64,000 nucleotides of DNA from Candidatus Altimarinota bacterium (GCA_028713325.1 JAQTON010000003.1:105368-169367); one strand, 5' to 3'; numbered from the stretch's first letter, positions 20,301 through 30,052 are shown. Notes: generated by a model not told the origin, from the letters alone. Numbers and translations are program-made.

Positions 20301-20975
20301 TTAATACTGCTCAAAAAACACTTTTTCTTTCTCGATTCCGTTTGCTTCGAGTTTTTCTCTCGCATCTTTCACCATCGCTGGGCTTCCGCAGAGGTAGACT
20401 TCTCCGTAGGGAGCAATATTTTCTTTCGTGAGGAAATCCGTCACTCGTCCGCGGACAGTATTTTCTGAATCTTCTTGACTGAGGAATATTCGATACTCAA
20501 ACATCGGATATTCTTTCTTTATGCGATTGAGCTCGTCGATATAGAACATATCGGATGCGGTTCGCACTCCGAAGAGGAATAGAAGAGAGGTTTGTATACC
20601 CGAATCCATCATAGCTCGGATCTGGAAATAGAGCGGAGCGAATCCGGTTCCGGTTCCGACAAAGAGCTTCGGAGTTGTATTTGCTTTCAGGACAAAGTGC
20701 CCGAGTGGCACCATTCCGATAAGCTCCTCTCCTACTTCGAGAGAGCAGATCTCAGTACTTCCAGCACCACCCTCAATCTGTTTGATGATAAAGGTAAAAG
20801 TCTGACCATCGGCATATCCGATGGAGTAGGCTCGTCGGAGCTTGGACTTTGGGAGGAGAAATAGGACATATTGTCCTGGCTCTGTCTGAATAGACTCATG
20901 AATAGTAAAAATAAGCTCATACACGTCGTGTGTGAGCTTATTTTTCTGTATAAGTTTGAAAGGGGTCTGTTGCAT
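20301..20975 (-). CDS. Ferredoxin-NADP reductase-like flavoprotein
   Basis: 224 residues. FAD domain with the flavin motif RRAYSIG (residues ~47-53), EPGQYVLF and IEGGAGSTEI, followed by the NAD(P)-binding half with LFVGTGTGFAPLYFQIRAM, LFLFGVRTASDMFY and VYLCGSPAMVKD. This matches FNR-type reductases that pass electrons between NAD(P)H and a one-electron carrier. The partner is unknown. No UGA. Starts 12 bases after a small hypothetical gene with which it shares a promoter. Confidence 0.85.
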   Translation of the reverse strand: MQQTPFKLIQKNKLTHDVYELIFTIHESIQTEPGQYVLFLLPKSKLRRAYSIGYADGQTFTFIIKQIEGGAGSTEICSLEVGEELIGMVPLGHFVLKANTTPKLFVGTGTGFAPLYFQIRAMMDSGIQTSLLFLFGVRTASDMFYIDELNRIKKEYPMFEYRIFLSQEDSENTVRGRVTDFLTKENIAPYGEVYLCGSPAMVKDAREKLEANGIEKEKVFFEQY

Positions 20976-20987
20976 GAGAGTGAAAAA

Positions 20988-21293
20988 TTACGCTGCTTTT
21001 TGTTCCTGAAAATCGGCATCATTGGCAGCTTCTTGCTCTCGAAATTGCTTTTTGAGAGCGATAATCTGTGAGAAATACTCGGGTTTTGTTTGCTTTCAGA
21101 GAATGCAGGCGATAGTGGCGTTTGCTTCCCGTAAATAGTAGCGTATGGGATTTCTTTCATTGGCAGCGAAACGTTCGATAATTTCGGTTGCTCACAAATG
21201 AGCTTTCTCTACAATTGCTGCAATTGTAGGAGAAAGGGCTGTATCTTTCGATACAACATTGCTTATAGGAGGAAGTGATTTATTCTCTGGCAT
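20988..21293 (-). CDS. 101-residue hypothetical protein
   Basis: MPENKSLPPISNVVSKDTAL... mainly helical, with AANERNPIRYYLREANATIACIL and an Ala/Gln-rich C-terminus (QEAANDADFQEQKAA). Two TGA codons read as Gly. The tail is probably coiled-coil. Transcribed with the FNR-like gene from a promoter at the edge of recA. Function unknown. Confidence 0.6.
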
Positions 21294-21321
21294 ATTTTTC
21301 TATTTTAGAATAGTGAGAGAG

Positions 21322-21349
21322 ATTATACCACGAACGCCCTAAAAAGCAA
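21322..21349 (-). promoter_or_regulatory. Promoter of the hypothetical-FNR pair
   Basis: Minus strand TTGCTT (21344-21349), 16 bp, perfect TATAAT (21322-21327), immediately beyond the recA stop codon. Confidence 0.7.
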
Positions 21350-21350
21350 A

Positions 21351-22334
21351 TTATCCTCGAATTTTCTTTTCGATTTCGTCCGCGATTTTACCGTTCTCCT
21401 TGAGAAACTGTCGTGCATTTTCGCGCCCCTGACCGAGTTTTATGTCGCCATAAGTGTAGAATGCACCTGATTTCTTAATAATCCCTTTGTCCGATCCTAT
21501 GTCGACGATTTCTCCTTCCAGAGAAATTCCTTCATTGAAGAGAACGTCAATCTCCACCTCTTTGAACGGAGGGGCAATTTTGTTTTTTACCACTTTTACT
21601 TTTACTCTATTTCCCATGGTTTCTTTATCGTCCCCGGTTCCGCTTTCGAGTTTCTCTTTTCTGCGGATGTCGAGACGTTGTGAGGCATAGAATTTGAGAG
21701 CATTTCCTCCTGTTGTCGTCTCGGGGTTTCCGAACATCACTCCGATTTTCATACGAATCTGGTTAATGAAAATAACGGTACTGTTCGATTTGGAAATCAC
21801 TCCGGTGATCTTGCGAAGTGCCTGACTCATCAAACGAGCCTGAAGTCCCATAAAAGAGTCTCCCATATTTCCCTCAATCTCTGCCTTTGGAACGAGAGCT
21901 GCAACAGAATCGACCACTATCAAGTCGACGGCATTCGATCGAACGAGTGCATCGACAATCTCGAGAGCCTGTTCTCCATAGTCCGGCTGAGATATGATGA
22001 GCTCATCGATATTTACCCCGATTTTTTTCGCATACTCCGGATCAAGTGCGTGTTCCGCATCGATAAAGGCGGCAGTTCCACCGAGTTTCTGAACTTCGGC
22101 GATGGCGTGGAGGGCGAGAGTAGTTTTACCGGAGGATTCCGGACCATATATCTCGACGATACGTCCTTTCGGGTATCCTCCGCCAAGTGCCGCATCGAGA
22201 GCGATGGATCCGGACCCAATCATCTCTACCTTAATCGACTGATGGTCTCCGAGTTTCATAACGGAACCGGCTCCAAATTGTTTCTCGATCATCGCAAGTG
22301 CCGCAGTGAGTGCCTCTTTTTTATTATCCACCAT
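21351..22334 (-). CDS. recA: Recombinase RecA
   Basis: 327 residues. Walker [10 protein letters not shown] at 64-72, Walker [11 protein letters not shown], the MAW-equivalent [15 protein letters not shown]1 loop [22 protein letters not shown] and L2 region [21 protein letters not shown] are all intact. It forms filaments on single-stranded DNA for strand exchange and stimulates self-cleavage of LexA-type repressors, one of which lies at 42.4 kb. No UGA codons. Own promoter at 22366-22393. Confidence 0.97.
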   Translation of the reverse strand: MVDNKKEALTAALAMIEKQFGAGSVMKLGDHQSIKVEMIGSGSIALDAALGGGYPKGRIVEIYGPESSGKTTLALHAIAEVQKLGGTAAFIDAEHALDPEYAKKIGVNIDELIISQPDYGEQALEIVDALVRSNAVDLIVVDSVAALVPKAEIEGNMGDSFMGLQARLMSQALRKITGVISKSNSTVIFINQIRMKIGVMFGNPETTTGGNALKFYASQRLDIRRKEKLESGTGDDKETMGNRVKVKVVKNKIAPPFKEVEIDVLFNEGISLEGEIVDIGSDKGIIKKSGAFYTYGDIKLGQGRENARQFLKENGKIADEIEKKIRG

Positions 22335-22365
22335 ATAATTGTTTATTAAGAAATATATGAAAGAG

Positions 22366-22393
22366 AGTATATGAAATTTTTTTTCTATTGCAA
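22366..22393 (-). promoter_or_regulatory. Promoter of recA
   Basis: Minus strand TTGCAA (22388-22393), 16 bp, TATACT (22366-22371), 31 bases before the start. No obvious palindromic SOS box was recognised. Confidence 0.65.
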
Positions 22394-22493
22394 ATCTTTT
22401 TTCATACTTTTACAGAATTTAGTATTTTTGTAAAAATAACAAAACTTACTCGGTAGATTCGATTATACAACCAATTATTAAAATTTCATTAAA

Positions 22494-22910
22494 TTACCAG
22501 AGTATTTTACAGATAAAAAAAACGGCCAATAAATTGAACCGTTTTTGTTTTCCACCTCCTTTTCAGATGGAAATATAGTGTCGTTCCTTTTTGAGTGGAA
22601 GACGTAGCTGATAGAGCATAGTGGCAGCTTCCTGATCCAATGGAATCAGTGTACCATCAGCAATTATGCAACGAGTTCCCATATCGCCGATAGACTTTTT
22701 CATGAGAACCTCGCAACATCCGTCGTGATATCCGCGTGGCGTTTTATTGATTTGTGCCACAGCTTTTGCGATACCACCGAGCGAACATTTCTGAATATCG
22801 AATTTCGGGAGAATGATCGCTTCAATTCCGCGAGCCCCCTCCTTCAGTCCAAACCGGATTTGCCCTTTTATGAGAACAACATCACTTGGTACTGCTGAAT
22901 TTCCCTTCAT
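22494..22910 (-). CDS. Hypothetical protein (116 or 138 residues depending on a UGA)
   Basis: Start ATG 22910 follows AGGGGG. Reads MKGNSAVPSDVVLIKGQIRF..., a beta-rich domain with GGIAKAVAQINKTPRGYHDG and three cysteines around GCCEVL. If UGA 22563-22565 is Gly the frame runs on to TAA 22494 and through a terminator hairpin at 22515-22546; if that UGA stops translation the protein is 116 residues. AAAGGAGGTG follows the UGA directly. No family recognised. Confidence 0.55.
22515..22546 (-). terminator. Intrinsic terminator of the 22.9 kb minus gene
   Basis: On the minus strand AAAACGG (22539-22545) pairs with CCGTTTT (22519-22525) and is followed by a T run. It overlaps the possible readthrough extension of the gene. 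Confidence 0.7.
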
Positions 22911-22930
22911 AGATCCCCCTTGATATTTGT

Positions 22931-22949
22931 TTGTCGAAAAGATCGACAA
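22931..22949. promoter_or_regulatory. Inverted repeat in the divergent promoter region (operator candidate)
   Basis: TTGTCGA-AAAGA-TCGACAA, a perfect 7-bp inverted repeat, 21 bases upstream of the minus-strand start at 22910. A minus-strand TTGACA (22975-22980), 16 bp and TACAAA lie next to it, so the repeat would overlap the transcription start. Confidence 0.45.
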
Positions 22950-23023
22950 GATATTTGTATGCAAAATAATATATTTGTCAAATCTTTTACGCAATAATTT
23001 TATTGGCTATAATCAAAATCCTT

Positions 23024-23051
23024 TTGCTTCCCGGAGAGTTTTTCATATAAT
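23024..23051 (+). promoter_or_regulatory. Promoter of proS
   Basis: TTGCTT (23024-23029), 16 bp, TATAAT (23046-23051), 30 bases before ATG. Confidence 0.7.
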
Positions 23052-23081
23052 CCCTGTACTATATCCAACTACATACATTCC

Positions 23082-24296
23082 ATGCTCCAACTTTCCCGCT
23101 ATCCGTTCCATACGCTCAAAACCGTTCCGCAGACTTCCGATAACCGTTCCACAGGGCTCTTGCTTCAGGCAGGGTTTGTCCGTCAGGAAATGGCAGGAGC
23201 GTATATATACCTCCATCTCGGGCTTCGAGTCCTCGAAAATATCAAGAAGATTGTGCGAGAAGAACTCGACGCTATCGGATGTTCGGAGATTCTCATGACA
23301 TCCTTCGGAACTCGGGAACACTGGGAAAAAACGGGACGATGGGACACGATGGACAATCTCTTTAAGGTAGAAGGGGCTTCCGGAAAATACTATGCTCTGA
23401 ATCCGACTCATGAAGAGATCGTCACTCCTCTTATGCATGAGTTTATTCAGTCATATAAAGATCTCGATAATTGTGCCGTATATCAATTTCAGACCAAGTT
23501 TCGAAATGAAGCTCGTGCGAAGTCCGGAATCCTTCGAGGACGGGAATTCCTTATGAAGGATCTGTATTCATTCCATCGAAACAACGACGAACTCGATGTA
23601 TTTTTCGAAGAAGTCCGCAAAGCCTATGTTCGAATATATGAACGCCTCGGACTCGGGGAATCGACGCGGTATGTATTCGCTTCCGGAGGAGCGTTTTCCA
23701 AATACAGCTACGAGTTTCAAACGGATCTCGGAATCGGAGAAGACGACGTCTATGTCTGTTCCAAGTGCGGACAAGCTCACAACGAGGAAATTATCGATCC
23801 TGCCGGGTTTGTCTGCGTGGAATGTGCTTCCAAAGAACATACGATCGTACAAGCCTCCGAAGTGGGAAATATCTTCAAGCTCGGGACCCGTTTTTCCAAT
23901 GACTTCGGACTCGGGTATACCGATGCGGAAGGGAAGAAACAAGAGGTGGTTATGGGGTGCTACGGAATCGGAGTGAGTCGACTTATGGGAGTTATCGCCG
24001 AGAAATTCATGGATGAAAAAGGGCTTATCTGGCCCGAGAATGTCGCACCGTTCAGTCATTATATGATCGTTATCGGAGACCATCTCGAGGAAGCGAAGAA
24101 GCTTGCAGAGAAGCTCGAATCCACCGGAGCGACCGTGCTCATCGATGACCGAAATACCGGATTCGGAGCCAAAGCCGGAGATGCCGACCTTCTCGGAATC
24201 CCTCATCGTATCGTACTTTCCGATAAAACGCTCGCACAAGGGGGGTATGAACTGAAAGGAAGAAGGGAGAGCGAGAGTAAGATAGTTACTTTATAG
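23082..24296 (+). CDS. proS: Prolyl-tRNA synthetase, short form without the INS editing domain
   Basis: 404 residues. Class II motifs: GAYIYLHLGLRVLENI (motif 1), TKFRNEARAKSGILRGREFLMKD (motif 2) and GCYGIGVSRLMGVIAE (motif 3), plus the anticodon-binding domain at the C-terminus. Bacterial ProRS is normally near 570 residues with an INS domain between motifs 2 and 3 that removes mischarged Ala; here motif 2 leads to motif 3 over about 150 residues, so INS is absent. A C-x2-C...C-x2-C pair (VCSKCGQ...CVECAS) sits in that gap. No UGA codons. Confidence 0.92.
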   Translation: MLQLSRYPFHTLKTVPQTSDNRSTGLLLQAGFVRQEMAGAYIYLHLGLRVLENIKKIVREELDAIGCSEILMTSFGTREHWEKTGRWDTMDNLFKVEGASGKYYALNPTHEEIVTPLMHEFIQSYKDLDNCAVYQFQTKFRNEARAKSGILRGREFLMKDLYSFHRNNDELDVFFEEVRKAYVRIYERLGLGESTRYVFASGGAFSKYSYEFQTDLGIGEDDVYVCSKCGQAHNEEIIDPAGFVCVECASKEHTIVQASEVGNIFKLGTRFSNDFGLGYTDAEGKKQEVVMGCYGIGVSRLMGVIAEKFMDEKGLIWPENVAPFSHYMIVIGDHLEEAKKLAEKLESTGATVLIDDRNTGFGAKAGDADLLGIPHRIVLSDKTLAQGGYELKGRRESESKIVTL

Positions 24297-24317
24297 GTGC
24301 ATATTTCTTTTTAATTT

Positions 24318-24626
24318 ATGTTAAAAGCACTCGATATTGAAACATCTCATGATAAAGAAAAAGTAAGATTTGTCTTGAGACAGATAAAAACATTTATAAA
24401 TCCCAATGATTGTGGATGTATGGATTTTTCATTAACTGATGAGGTTTACGACGAAATATTATCCACATCCAATGATTGAAAATGAATTTCATTACAAGAC
24501 AATAAAGCATTACAAGATGAATTGACCGAGATATCTTTGTGAGTAATAACTGATTTTCAGCGTATATTAAATTGAATAACTCAATGAACCATTGAATTTG
24601 AAAATGTTACCAAAAAAGTATTTTAA
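24318..24626 (+). CDS. 102-residue hypothetical protein
   Basis: Open only with TGA as Gly (five such codons). MLKALDIETSHDKEKVRFVL..., acidic and helical, no motif recognised. Begins 21 bases after proS. Its UGA density contrasts with the preceding synthetase, which has none. Confidence 0.5.
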
Positions 24627-24699
24627 TCCAAAATCTCCTTGCTTTTTTCTCATTTTTCCATATCTTTATTTTGTCTATTCTTTTTTACCCATAAACAGT

Positions 24700-24894
24700 A
24701 TGGCAGAACGCAAAAAATTTGCGAGTGCGGTGAACTTCTATGTCACCGACGCTCAGAAAAAGAAAATTGAAGTTATTCTCGAACAAAAAGGACAGAGTCT
24801 CACGGATTTTCTCCGAGGACACATCCAAACTACTGTTGAAAAGTACGAGGATAAAAATGGACCGATCAATATTTATCAGACTTATATCGTATAA
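24700..24894 (+). CDS. Small ribbon-helix-helix-like protein
   Basis: 64 residues: MAERKKFASAVNFYVTDAQKK... A short beta-strand (SAVNFYVT) is followed by two helices (DAQKKKIEVILEQKG, SLTDFLRGHIQTTVEKY), the arrangement of RHH/CopG-type DNA-binding dimers or relaxosome accessory proteins. Start at ATG 24700; the longer upstream frame has an AT-rich untypical N-terminus. A terminator follows. Confidence 0.5.
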   Translation: MAERKKFASAVNFYVTDAQKKKIEVILEQKGQSLTDFLRGHIQTTVEKYEDKNGPINIYQTYIV

Positions 24895-24924
24895 AGTTTT
24901 GCTTTTCGCCATAACATTTGATAG

Positions 24925-24948
24925 TATCCCTTTACCGGGATATTTTTC
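24925..24948 (+). terminator. Intrinsic terminator
   Basis: TATCCC (24925-24930) pairs with GGGATA (24937-24942), then a T run; ends the RHH-like gene before the hisS leader. Confidence 0.7.
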
Positions 24949-24976
24949 ACCTTTTAAAGAGAAATCCATCTTCATT

Positions 24977-25060
24977 GATATATCTCATTTTTCGTCCATA
25001 TGAAGCCGTGGCTATCCTTGAATATACCAAGGCCATATCGACTTCAAAATGAGATATATC
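24977..25060 (+). promoter_or_regulatory. Structured leader element upstream of hisS (family 1, copy 2)
   Basis: A perfect 15-bp outer stem (24977-24991/25046-25060), different in sequence from the serS copy, encloses the same core: TCGTCCATATGAAGCCG, a variable hairpin (TGG-C-TAT/ATA-CCA) and ACCAAGGCCATAT. The core helices CATAT/ATATG and GCC/GGC with the two-A bulge are retained. It ends 45 bases before the hisS start, against 30 in the serS copy. Confidence 0.6.
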
Positions 25061-25105
25061 TGCTTCAGATTCGCTCTGTTTTTCTAATTTCTAATTCTCT
25101 CTCTT

Positions 25106-26449
25106 ATGACTCCTCCTCTCCGCGTTCGCGGTATGCAAGATATCTTCGGTGAATACCAGAGATATTTTACGTTCCTCAAAAAAGTAGCCAGACACGAGTT
25201 CCGTAAAAACGGATTTACGCGTATCTCGACGCCGATTGTCGAACACAAAGAACTTATCGTTCGTTCGGCAGGAGAATCCTCCGATATCGTTTCCAAGGAA
25301 ATGTATGCCTTTCTCGATCGAAAAGACCGAGAACTTATCCTTAAGCCAGAATCCACAGCAGGGGTTATGCGTGCCTACCTCGAACATATGCTTGAGGAAC
25401 CACAACCGGTGTATCTCTACTATATCGAGCCCCATTTTCGATATGATCGTCCTCAGAAGGGTCGATATCGTCAACATCACCAGGTAGGTGCGGAGATTAT
25501 CGGGGAAGTGGATCCGGTTATCGATGCGAAAGCGATTCAAATTGGATGCTCTATCCTCGACGGTATCGGACTCAAGGGACAATACCGTCTCAAGCTCAAT
25601 ACTCTCGCGACCCCAAAAGAGCGAGAGAAATACATTCAGGAACTTGCCGGATTCTTTGAGAATAAGAAACATCTCCTCGATGAAACGGATCTCTATCGCT
25701 TGACTACCAACCCTCTCAGACTTCTCGATACGAAGAACGAGGATGTTCGGGAGCTTCTCAAAGTAGCACCGAAGATTACCGATTTTCTCAAGAAGGATTC
25801 CAAGGAATACTACGAGAAAGTAAAAACCTATCTCGATATACTCGGAGTGGCATATGAAGAAGATCCGCTTCTCGTACGGGGATTCGATTACTACTGTCAC
25901 ACCGTTTGGGAATGGGTGGACGGAAGCGATCGTACTCAAAATGCTTTCGGGGGAGGAGGTCGATATGACGGACTCTCTAAATCCATCGGTTACAAGGAAG
26001 CGGTTCCCGGAGTCGGATTTGGCATGGGGGCAGAGCGTCTCATAGAAACCATCATGGACAATGGGATAAAGCTCAAGAATAAAGATAAAACGCATGTGTA
26101 CTTTATCCAGCTCGGAGAAGAGGCGACGAAACTCGTTCTCCCTCTCGATATGGAAGCTCGTACCCGTGGACTCAATTCTCTTATCTCTCTCGGTACTCCG
26201 TCTCTGAAGGTTCAGATGAAGAAGGCGAATCGTCTCGGTGCTCAGTATGTCGCAATCATCGGTATCATGGAAGCCAAGAAGAAGGTTTGTCAGCTCAAAG
26301 ATATGGTGAATGGAACCCAGGAAGAAGTTTCGCTTGAAAAACTCCTCGATCATCTTATGACGAAAATCGATGTAAAATCTCTTGATTTCTACTCTCCACT
26401 CAAGGATTTCATCATCGAAGAAAAAAAGGAAATCATCCCTCAGGAATAA
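25106..26449 (+). CDS. hisS: Histidyl-tRNA synthetase
   Basis: 447 residues, class II. N-terminal LRVRGMQDIFGE, motif 1 FTRISTPIVEH, motif 2 YYIEPHFRYDRPQKGRYRQHHQVG, the histidine-specific RGFDYYCHTVWE, FGGGGRYDGL and motif 3 GVGFGMGAERLIETI, then an anticodon-binding domain. A tail of ~30 residues (KIDVKSLDFYSPLKDFIIEE) follows the usual end. No UGA codons. Preceded by the family-1 leader element. Confidence 0.95.
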   Translation: MTPPLRVRGMQDIFGEYQRYFTFLKKVARHEFRKNGFTRISTPIVEHKELIVRSAGESSDIVSKEMYAFLDRKDRELILKPESTAGVMRAYLEHMLEEPQPVYLYYIEPHFRYDRPQKGRYRQHHQVGAEIIGEVDPVIDAKAIQIGCSILDGIGLKGQYRLKLNTLATPKEREKYIQELAGFFENKKHLLDETDLYRLTTNPLRLLDTKNEDVRELLKVAPKITDFLKKDSKEYYEKVKTYLDILGVAYEEDPLLVRGFDYYCHTVWEWVDGSDRTQNAFGGGGRYDGLSKSIGYKEAVPGVGFGMGAERLIETIMDNGIKLKNKDKTHVYFIQLGEEATKLVLPLDMEARTRGLNSLISLGTPSLKVQMKKANRLGAQYVAIIGIMEAKKKVCQLKDMVNGTQEEVSLEKLLDHLMTKIDVKSLDFYSPLKDFIIEEKKEIIPQE

Positions 26450-26465
26450 TTGGCAATATAATCCT

Positions 26466-26495
26466 CTAAAAACCTCTCGGAAGAGGGTTTTTTAC
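26466..26495 (+). terminator. Terminator after hisS
   Basis: A run plus CCTCT pairs with AGAGG plus T run (one bulged G), loop CGGA. Confidence 0.8.
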
Positions 26496-26522
26496 TTCGA
26501 CTAAAAACTTATTCAAAAAGAT

Positions 26523-26550
26523 TTGACTTATCATCATTTATTTTTATACT
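26523..26550 (+). promoter_or_regulatory. Promoter of the LysM/transglycosylase-like gene
   Basis: TTGACT (26523-26528), 16 bp, TATACT (26545-26550). A second TATAAT (26591-26596) abuts the annotated ATG and may serve the internal start at 26683. Confidence 0.5.
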
Positions 26551-26598
26551 CAAAAGTATTGACATTACTAAAAAATAGTACCTACTAATTTATAATCT

Positions 26599-28350
26599 AT
26601 GCTTCATTCACTTTATTCTTCATCGCAGGAGGGTGTTTATCAAAAAAATACGGCATTTTCCAGTTTTGGAGACACTTCTTTTATGAAGAAAATTGCAGGA
26701 CAGGTTTCTCTCATCCTCGGTATCACGGTAGCTGCGAACGGTTACGCGAGTTCCGGGCCCTCTGTTCCAAATGTTCCTACCTATAAAGAATCGGTGTCAA
26801 TTCTTAAAAATTCATCATCGGAGAGTATTTCCTATAATACTCCTCATACGACACTTCCTCCGAAAACTCCTATTGTTCAAGAAAAAAAAATGAGTCAGAT
26901 AGAATCGGTTTCCGCACCGCAAAAACTCCGTATGGCAACCGCAAAGAAGGGGGATTCCGTGGGATCTTTTATGTATGACAATTTCGGAACAAGCCATGGA
27001 TGGGAAGGAAGACTTGTAAACAACAGAACGGGAGAGATGGTCATTAATCCCAATACAGGTCTTATCGCAGGTCAAACATATGTTTTTGCATGAGATTTCG
27101 ACCAGGCAAGGATTATCGCAGGTATTTTTGAAAAACAATTTGCTAAAAAGACGGAAGCTTCAAAAACTCCAACAAAAGAAACAGTAGCATCTCCAAAAAC
27201 TACAGAAAAACCATATAATAAATTTGCGGCTTCGGAACAGGATTTTCGTTCCATTGCTCAAAACGTATGACTTCCCGAATCGCAATTTTCAAAAGCTATA
27301 ACTCTTTTTGCTACCTTTGGTCATCACGAGAGTGCTTCTCGGTATAATGCTCAGGGGTCAGAGATTACGAATAGAGAATCGGTACACTTTGGTACAAAAG
27401 CAGAATGAAGATGGCAAGTAATGCCATATAACAAGACTAAATGGTCCAAACAGTATTTTGGTACGGTGTTATCGTTCGAGCACCCGGAAAATCAGGAAAA
27501 AATTGCGTTCTCAAAATTTGCTGAATGCTATACTTCTCATTATACGGCAGGACTGGATTTTAAATCCATTATAAAAGAATTGTCCGGGGATTGGTATGGT
27601 CGTAAAAAGGTTATGTCGGGACAACCGACGACTTCTCAATATAGTAACAAAATTGCACATCTGTATAATACAATTTCTCCTCATTTTGAACCAAAATTTG
27701 GAATGAAGAATATTTTTGAAAAAACAGCTTCTCTTAAATATACTGCCATTTCAGGAAAAGCTTCCGAATCTCAAAAAAATATACGAGGAACGACCATTTC
27801 GAGTAAAACCACTTCGGGTAAAGAAAAATCAAAGATTATGCTCGCAAATGTTTCGGCAAATGATGCACAATTTCATGAAGAGAAGTCAAAAACTACCCGT
27901 GCTCCCGTTCACGTAAAGAAGGCATATTCATCGAATGAAAAGAAAATAAACGCTGTTGTTGAAACAAAACCTCTTATGGTTTCTTCCATATCAATGGAAT
28001 TCACTCCAGTGGTGACTGAAACGACACAAGTGGTGCGGTCGTTGGTAGAAAACGAATACAAGAGGGAAGTTATGAAGAAAATCCAGAATGACGATACCGT
28101 GAAAGCAGAAGTTCGCAAGAGTATTCTTGCTAAGCTAGACAAAACAAATCTTCTTGCGTTATGTAAAAATAATATCGAAAAATACGAGAAAGACAAAGTA
28201 GCATGAACAACGAAAGAACAAAAAGAAGCCACAACGATACTCCCAAACCTTTATAAACTTCTCGCTAAAATAGAGGGTGAGATGGAAAATAGAATGGAAG
28301 ACCATAGGATGATTGCCAGTAATTCAAATACTTATTCGCGTGCTGCATAA
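26599..28350 (+). CDS. Exported LysM-like + lytic transglycosylase-like protein
   Basis: 583 residues with TGA-Gly joins at 27091, 27268, 27406 and 28204. Hydrophobic export segment at ~32-50, a LysM-like module at ~115-164 (KKGDSVGSFMYDN ... LIAGQTYVFA), then a goose-lysozyme/SLT-like stretch at ~230-330 (LFATFGHHESASRYNAQGS, GRWQVMP, a candidate catalytic Glu in HHES), and a long Lys/Thr/Ser-rich C-terminus. Suggests a peptidoglycan-acting protein; catalysis is inferred. Alternative start at ATG 26683 places the signal at the very N-terminus. Confidence 0.65.
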
Positions 28351-28352
28351 TG

Positions 28353-28405
28353 TAGATAAAACTAAAATCCCCTTCGGTAATCGAAGGGGATTTTAGTTTT
28401 ATCTA
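28353..28405. terminator. Very long bidirectional terminator hairpin
   Basis: 24-bp perfect stem (28353-28376/28382-28405), loop GTAAT, between convergent genes. The core is the same ATCCCCTTCG/CGAAGGGGAT as at 4106-4138. Confidence 0.85.
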
Positions 28406-28485
28406 TTACAAATCAGAGGTGTTTTTCCTTATACGCTTATGAAAATATTCGACATCTTCGAGGATAAGCTTCGGATGGCGATTGG

Positions 28486-30012
28486 CTATGCAGCAGCGAG
28501 AAATTTTTCTCACATATCCATTGGATAGTTGTTGCAATCCAGTTTTTTCTGGAAGAAACGAAAGAAAGTATTCGTATTTATATGGGGATGCTTGACGATA
28601 TTGAAGTCTCCGATTCGACTGTCGGATTGAAGGTCTCCGAGTGCTTTACCAAAAGCTTGGATAAAAGTCACATTTGCAAGTACTTCTGAGATAAAGTCCA
28701 TTTCTTCTGAAGCAAGGGGAGAGCCATCCATGATGTCTAATAGAATCGCTGCCGGAATGCGTACGTCCAGTCGAGAATTGAAGCTCTTTAATTTCGTGGT
28801 TTTAAAAATACCCCGAAGCATGTGTTCAAATGATTTTTTCCCTGCGAGCTCTGCCATGTACTTGTTTACCGAAAGTTTTTCCACCGAATAGGTACATGGA
28901 CCATGTTTCCGAGCAATACGCGGAAATGTATCATCCATTGTTTGGAGAGAATAGATCTCCTGAATGTTGGCGAAAGGGAGCTTTCGAGCCACTTCTCAAT
29001 CTTCAAGCTCTTGCCATATATGGTTATTTTGTTTCATTCGTGCGATGACAGTAGCAGTTCTGAGAGGAGTTACGATATTTTGTTTCTTTGGAGCAGTAAC
29101 AGAGTGAGTTGATCTCGGTGCAGGTACGAGTCGTATAACTTTATCGGAATTAAAGCCTTCTTCTGCAATAGAGACTGCCTTTGGACACTCTTCCGTATTT
29201 GCTGGAAAATACTGGGAGAAATTCCCAAAAAGATGAACGAGTGCTCCTTTTGCGAGAAGAATATCATCTCCGACGAGAGACTGAACAATCGGGTGTTGGA
29301 TTGCGTGGACTTTCGGTGCTCGGAGAGCCTGGACGCGGGAGTGAGAATCTTTTTCTCCGAGTGCCTCAATCATATATTCCTTTACTCGTCCATCCGAGAG
29401 GATGGCACGAATATACCGTATCTCCGTTTTGGTCGGGATTACACTTCCAATAATGGTTTTTTGAAGAACGAAAATAATATGTGCGATATACCGCATACTT
29501 GGTTCTTCGTTTGGGATGAATTTATTCAAGAATTCTTGATTTTGTTCGTGAACGAATCTTCTCAAAACTCGAGTCAAAAGGTCGAAAATGAAGGATTCTT
29601 TGAAGGCGATTTTTGCGATATCAAATTGTTCCTCATCTTGCGACAATTCCTTGCGATATTTTCTGTAGGATTCCTTTTGTTCCGTACTAATGCTTCCGTT
29701 CAATTTCTCCACACGCATGAGTGTCGGTTCTCTTTTTGGTCTGATTGTAGGATGTGTTCGGACGGTGAAATCAAGGGATTCCAGTTTTGGAGTTCCAGAC
29801 TTCAAGGGGGGTGATGAAATCGTTTGCGGATCATTCAATATCGCTTCGGTACGTCCTCGAAAGAACGATTTAAGCCGACCTACCATTTGATTTCCCTTTC
29901 CCAAAATAGTGCCAATCGTATCTGAGACGACAGAGATTCACTGTTTGATGCTTGTATCATTCCTTCAAGTTTCCGTAGTTCCGAGGGTCGCTTCATTGTT
30001 GATGAATACCAT
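28486..30012 (-). CDS. 508-residue hypothetical protein
   Basis: Begins MVFINNEATLGTTETGRNDT; TGA-Gly at 29962, 29938, 28996 and 28510, ends TAG 28486. No signal peptide. Helical, with basic linkers (TVRTHPTIRPKREPTLMRVEK, APRSTHSVTAPKKQ) and two helical domains (~95-200 and ~320-480). No family recognised; it is probably lineage-specific. It has a good promoter at 30053 and faces the LysM/transglycosylase gene. Confidence 0.6.
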
Positions 30013-30052
30013 ACTGGGTGAATATAAAAAATAATCAATTTAAGTACCAATA

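Noticed and set aside
25091..26353. 420-codon open frame antisense to hisS, and similar long antisense frames over serS, proS and zwf
   Set aside because: Codon periodicity belongs to the sense genes, which have clear family motifs; the antisense translations show no domains.
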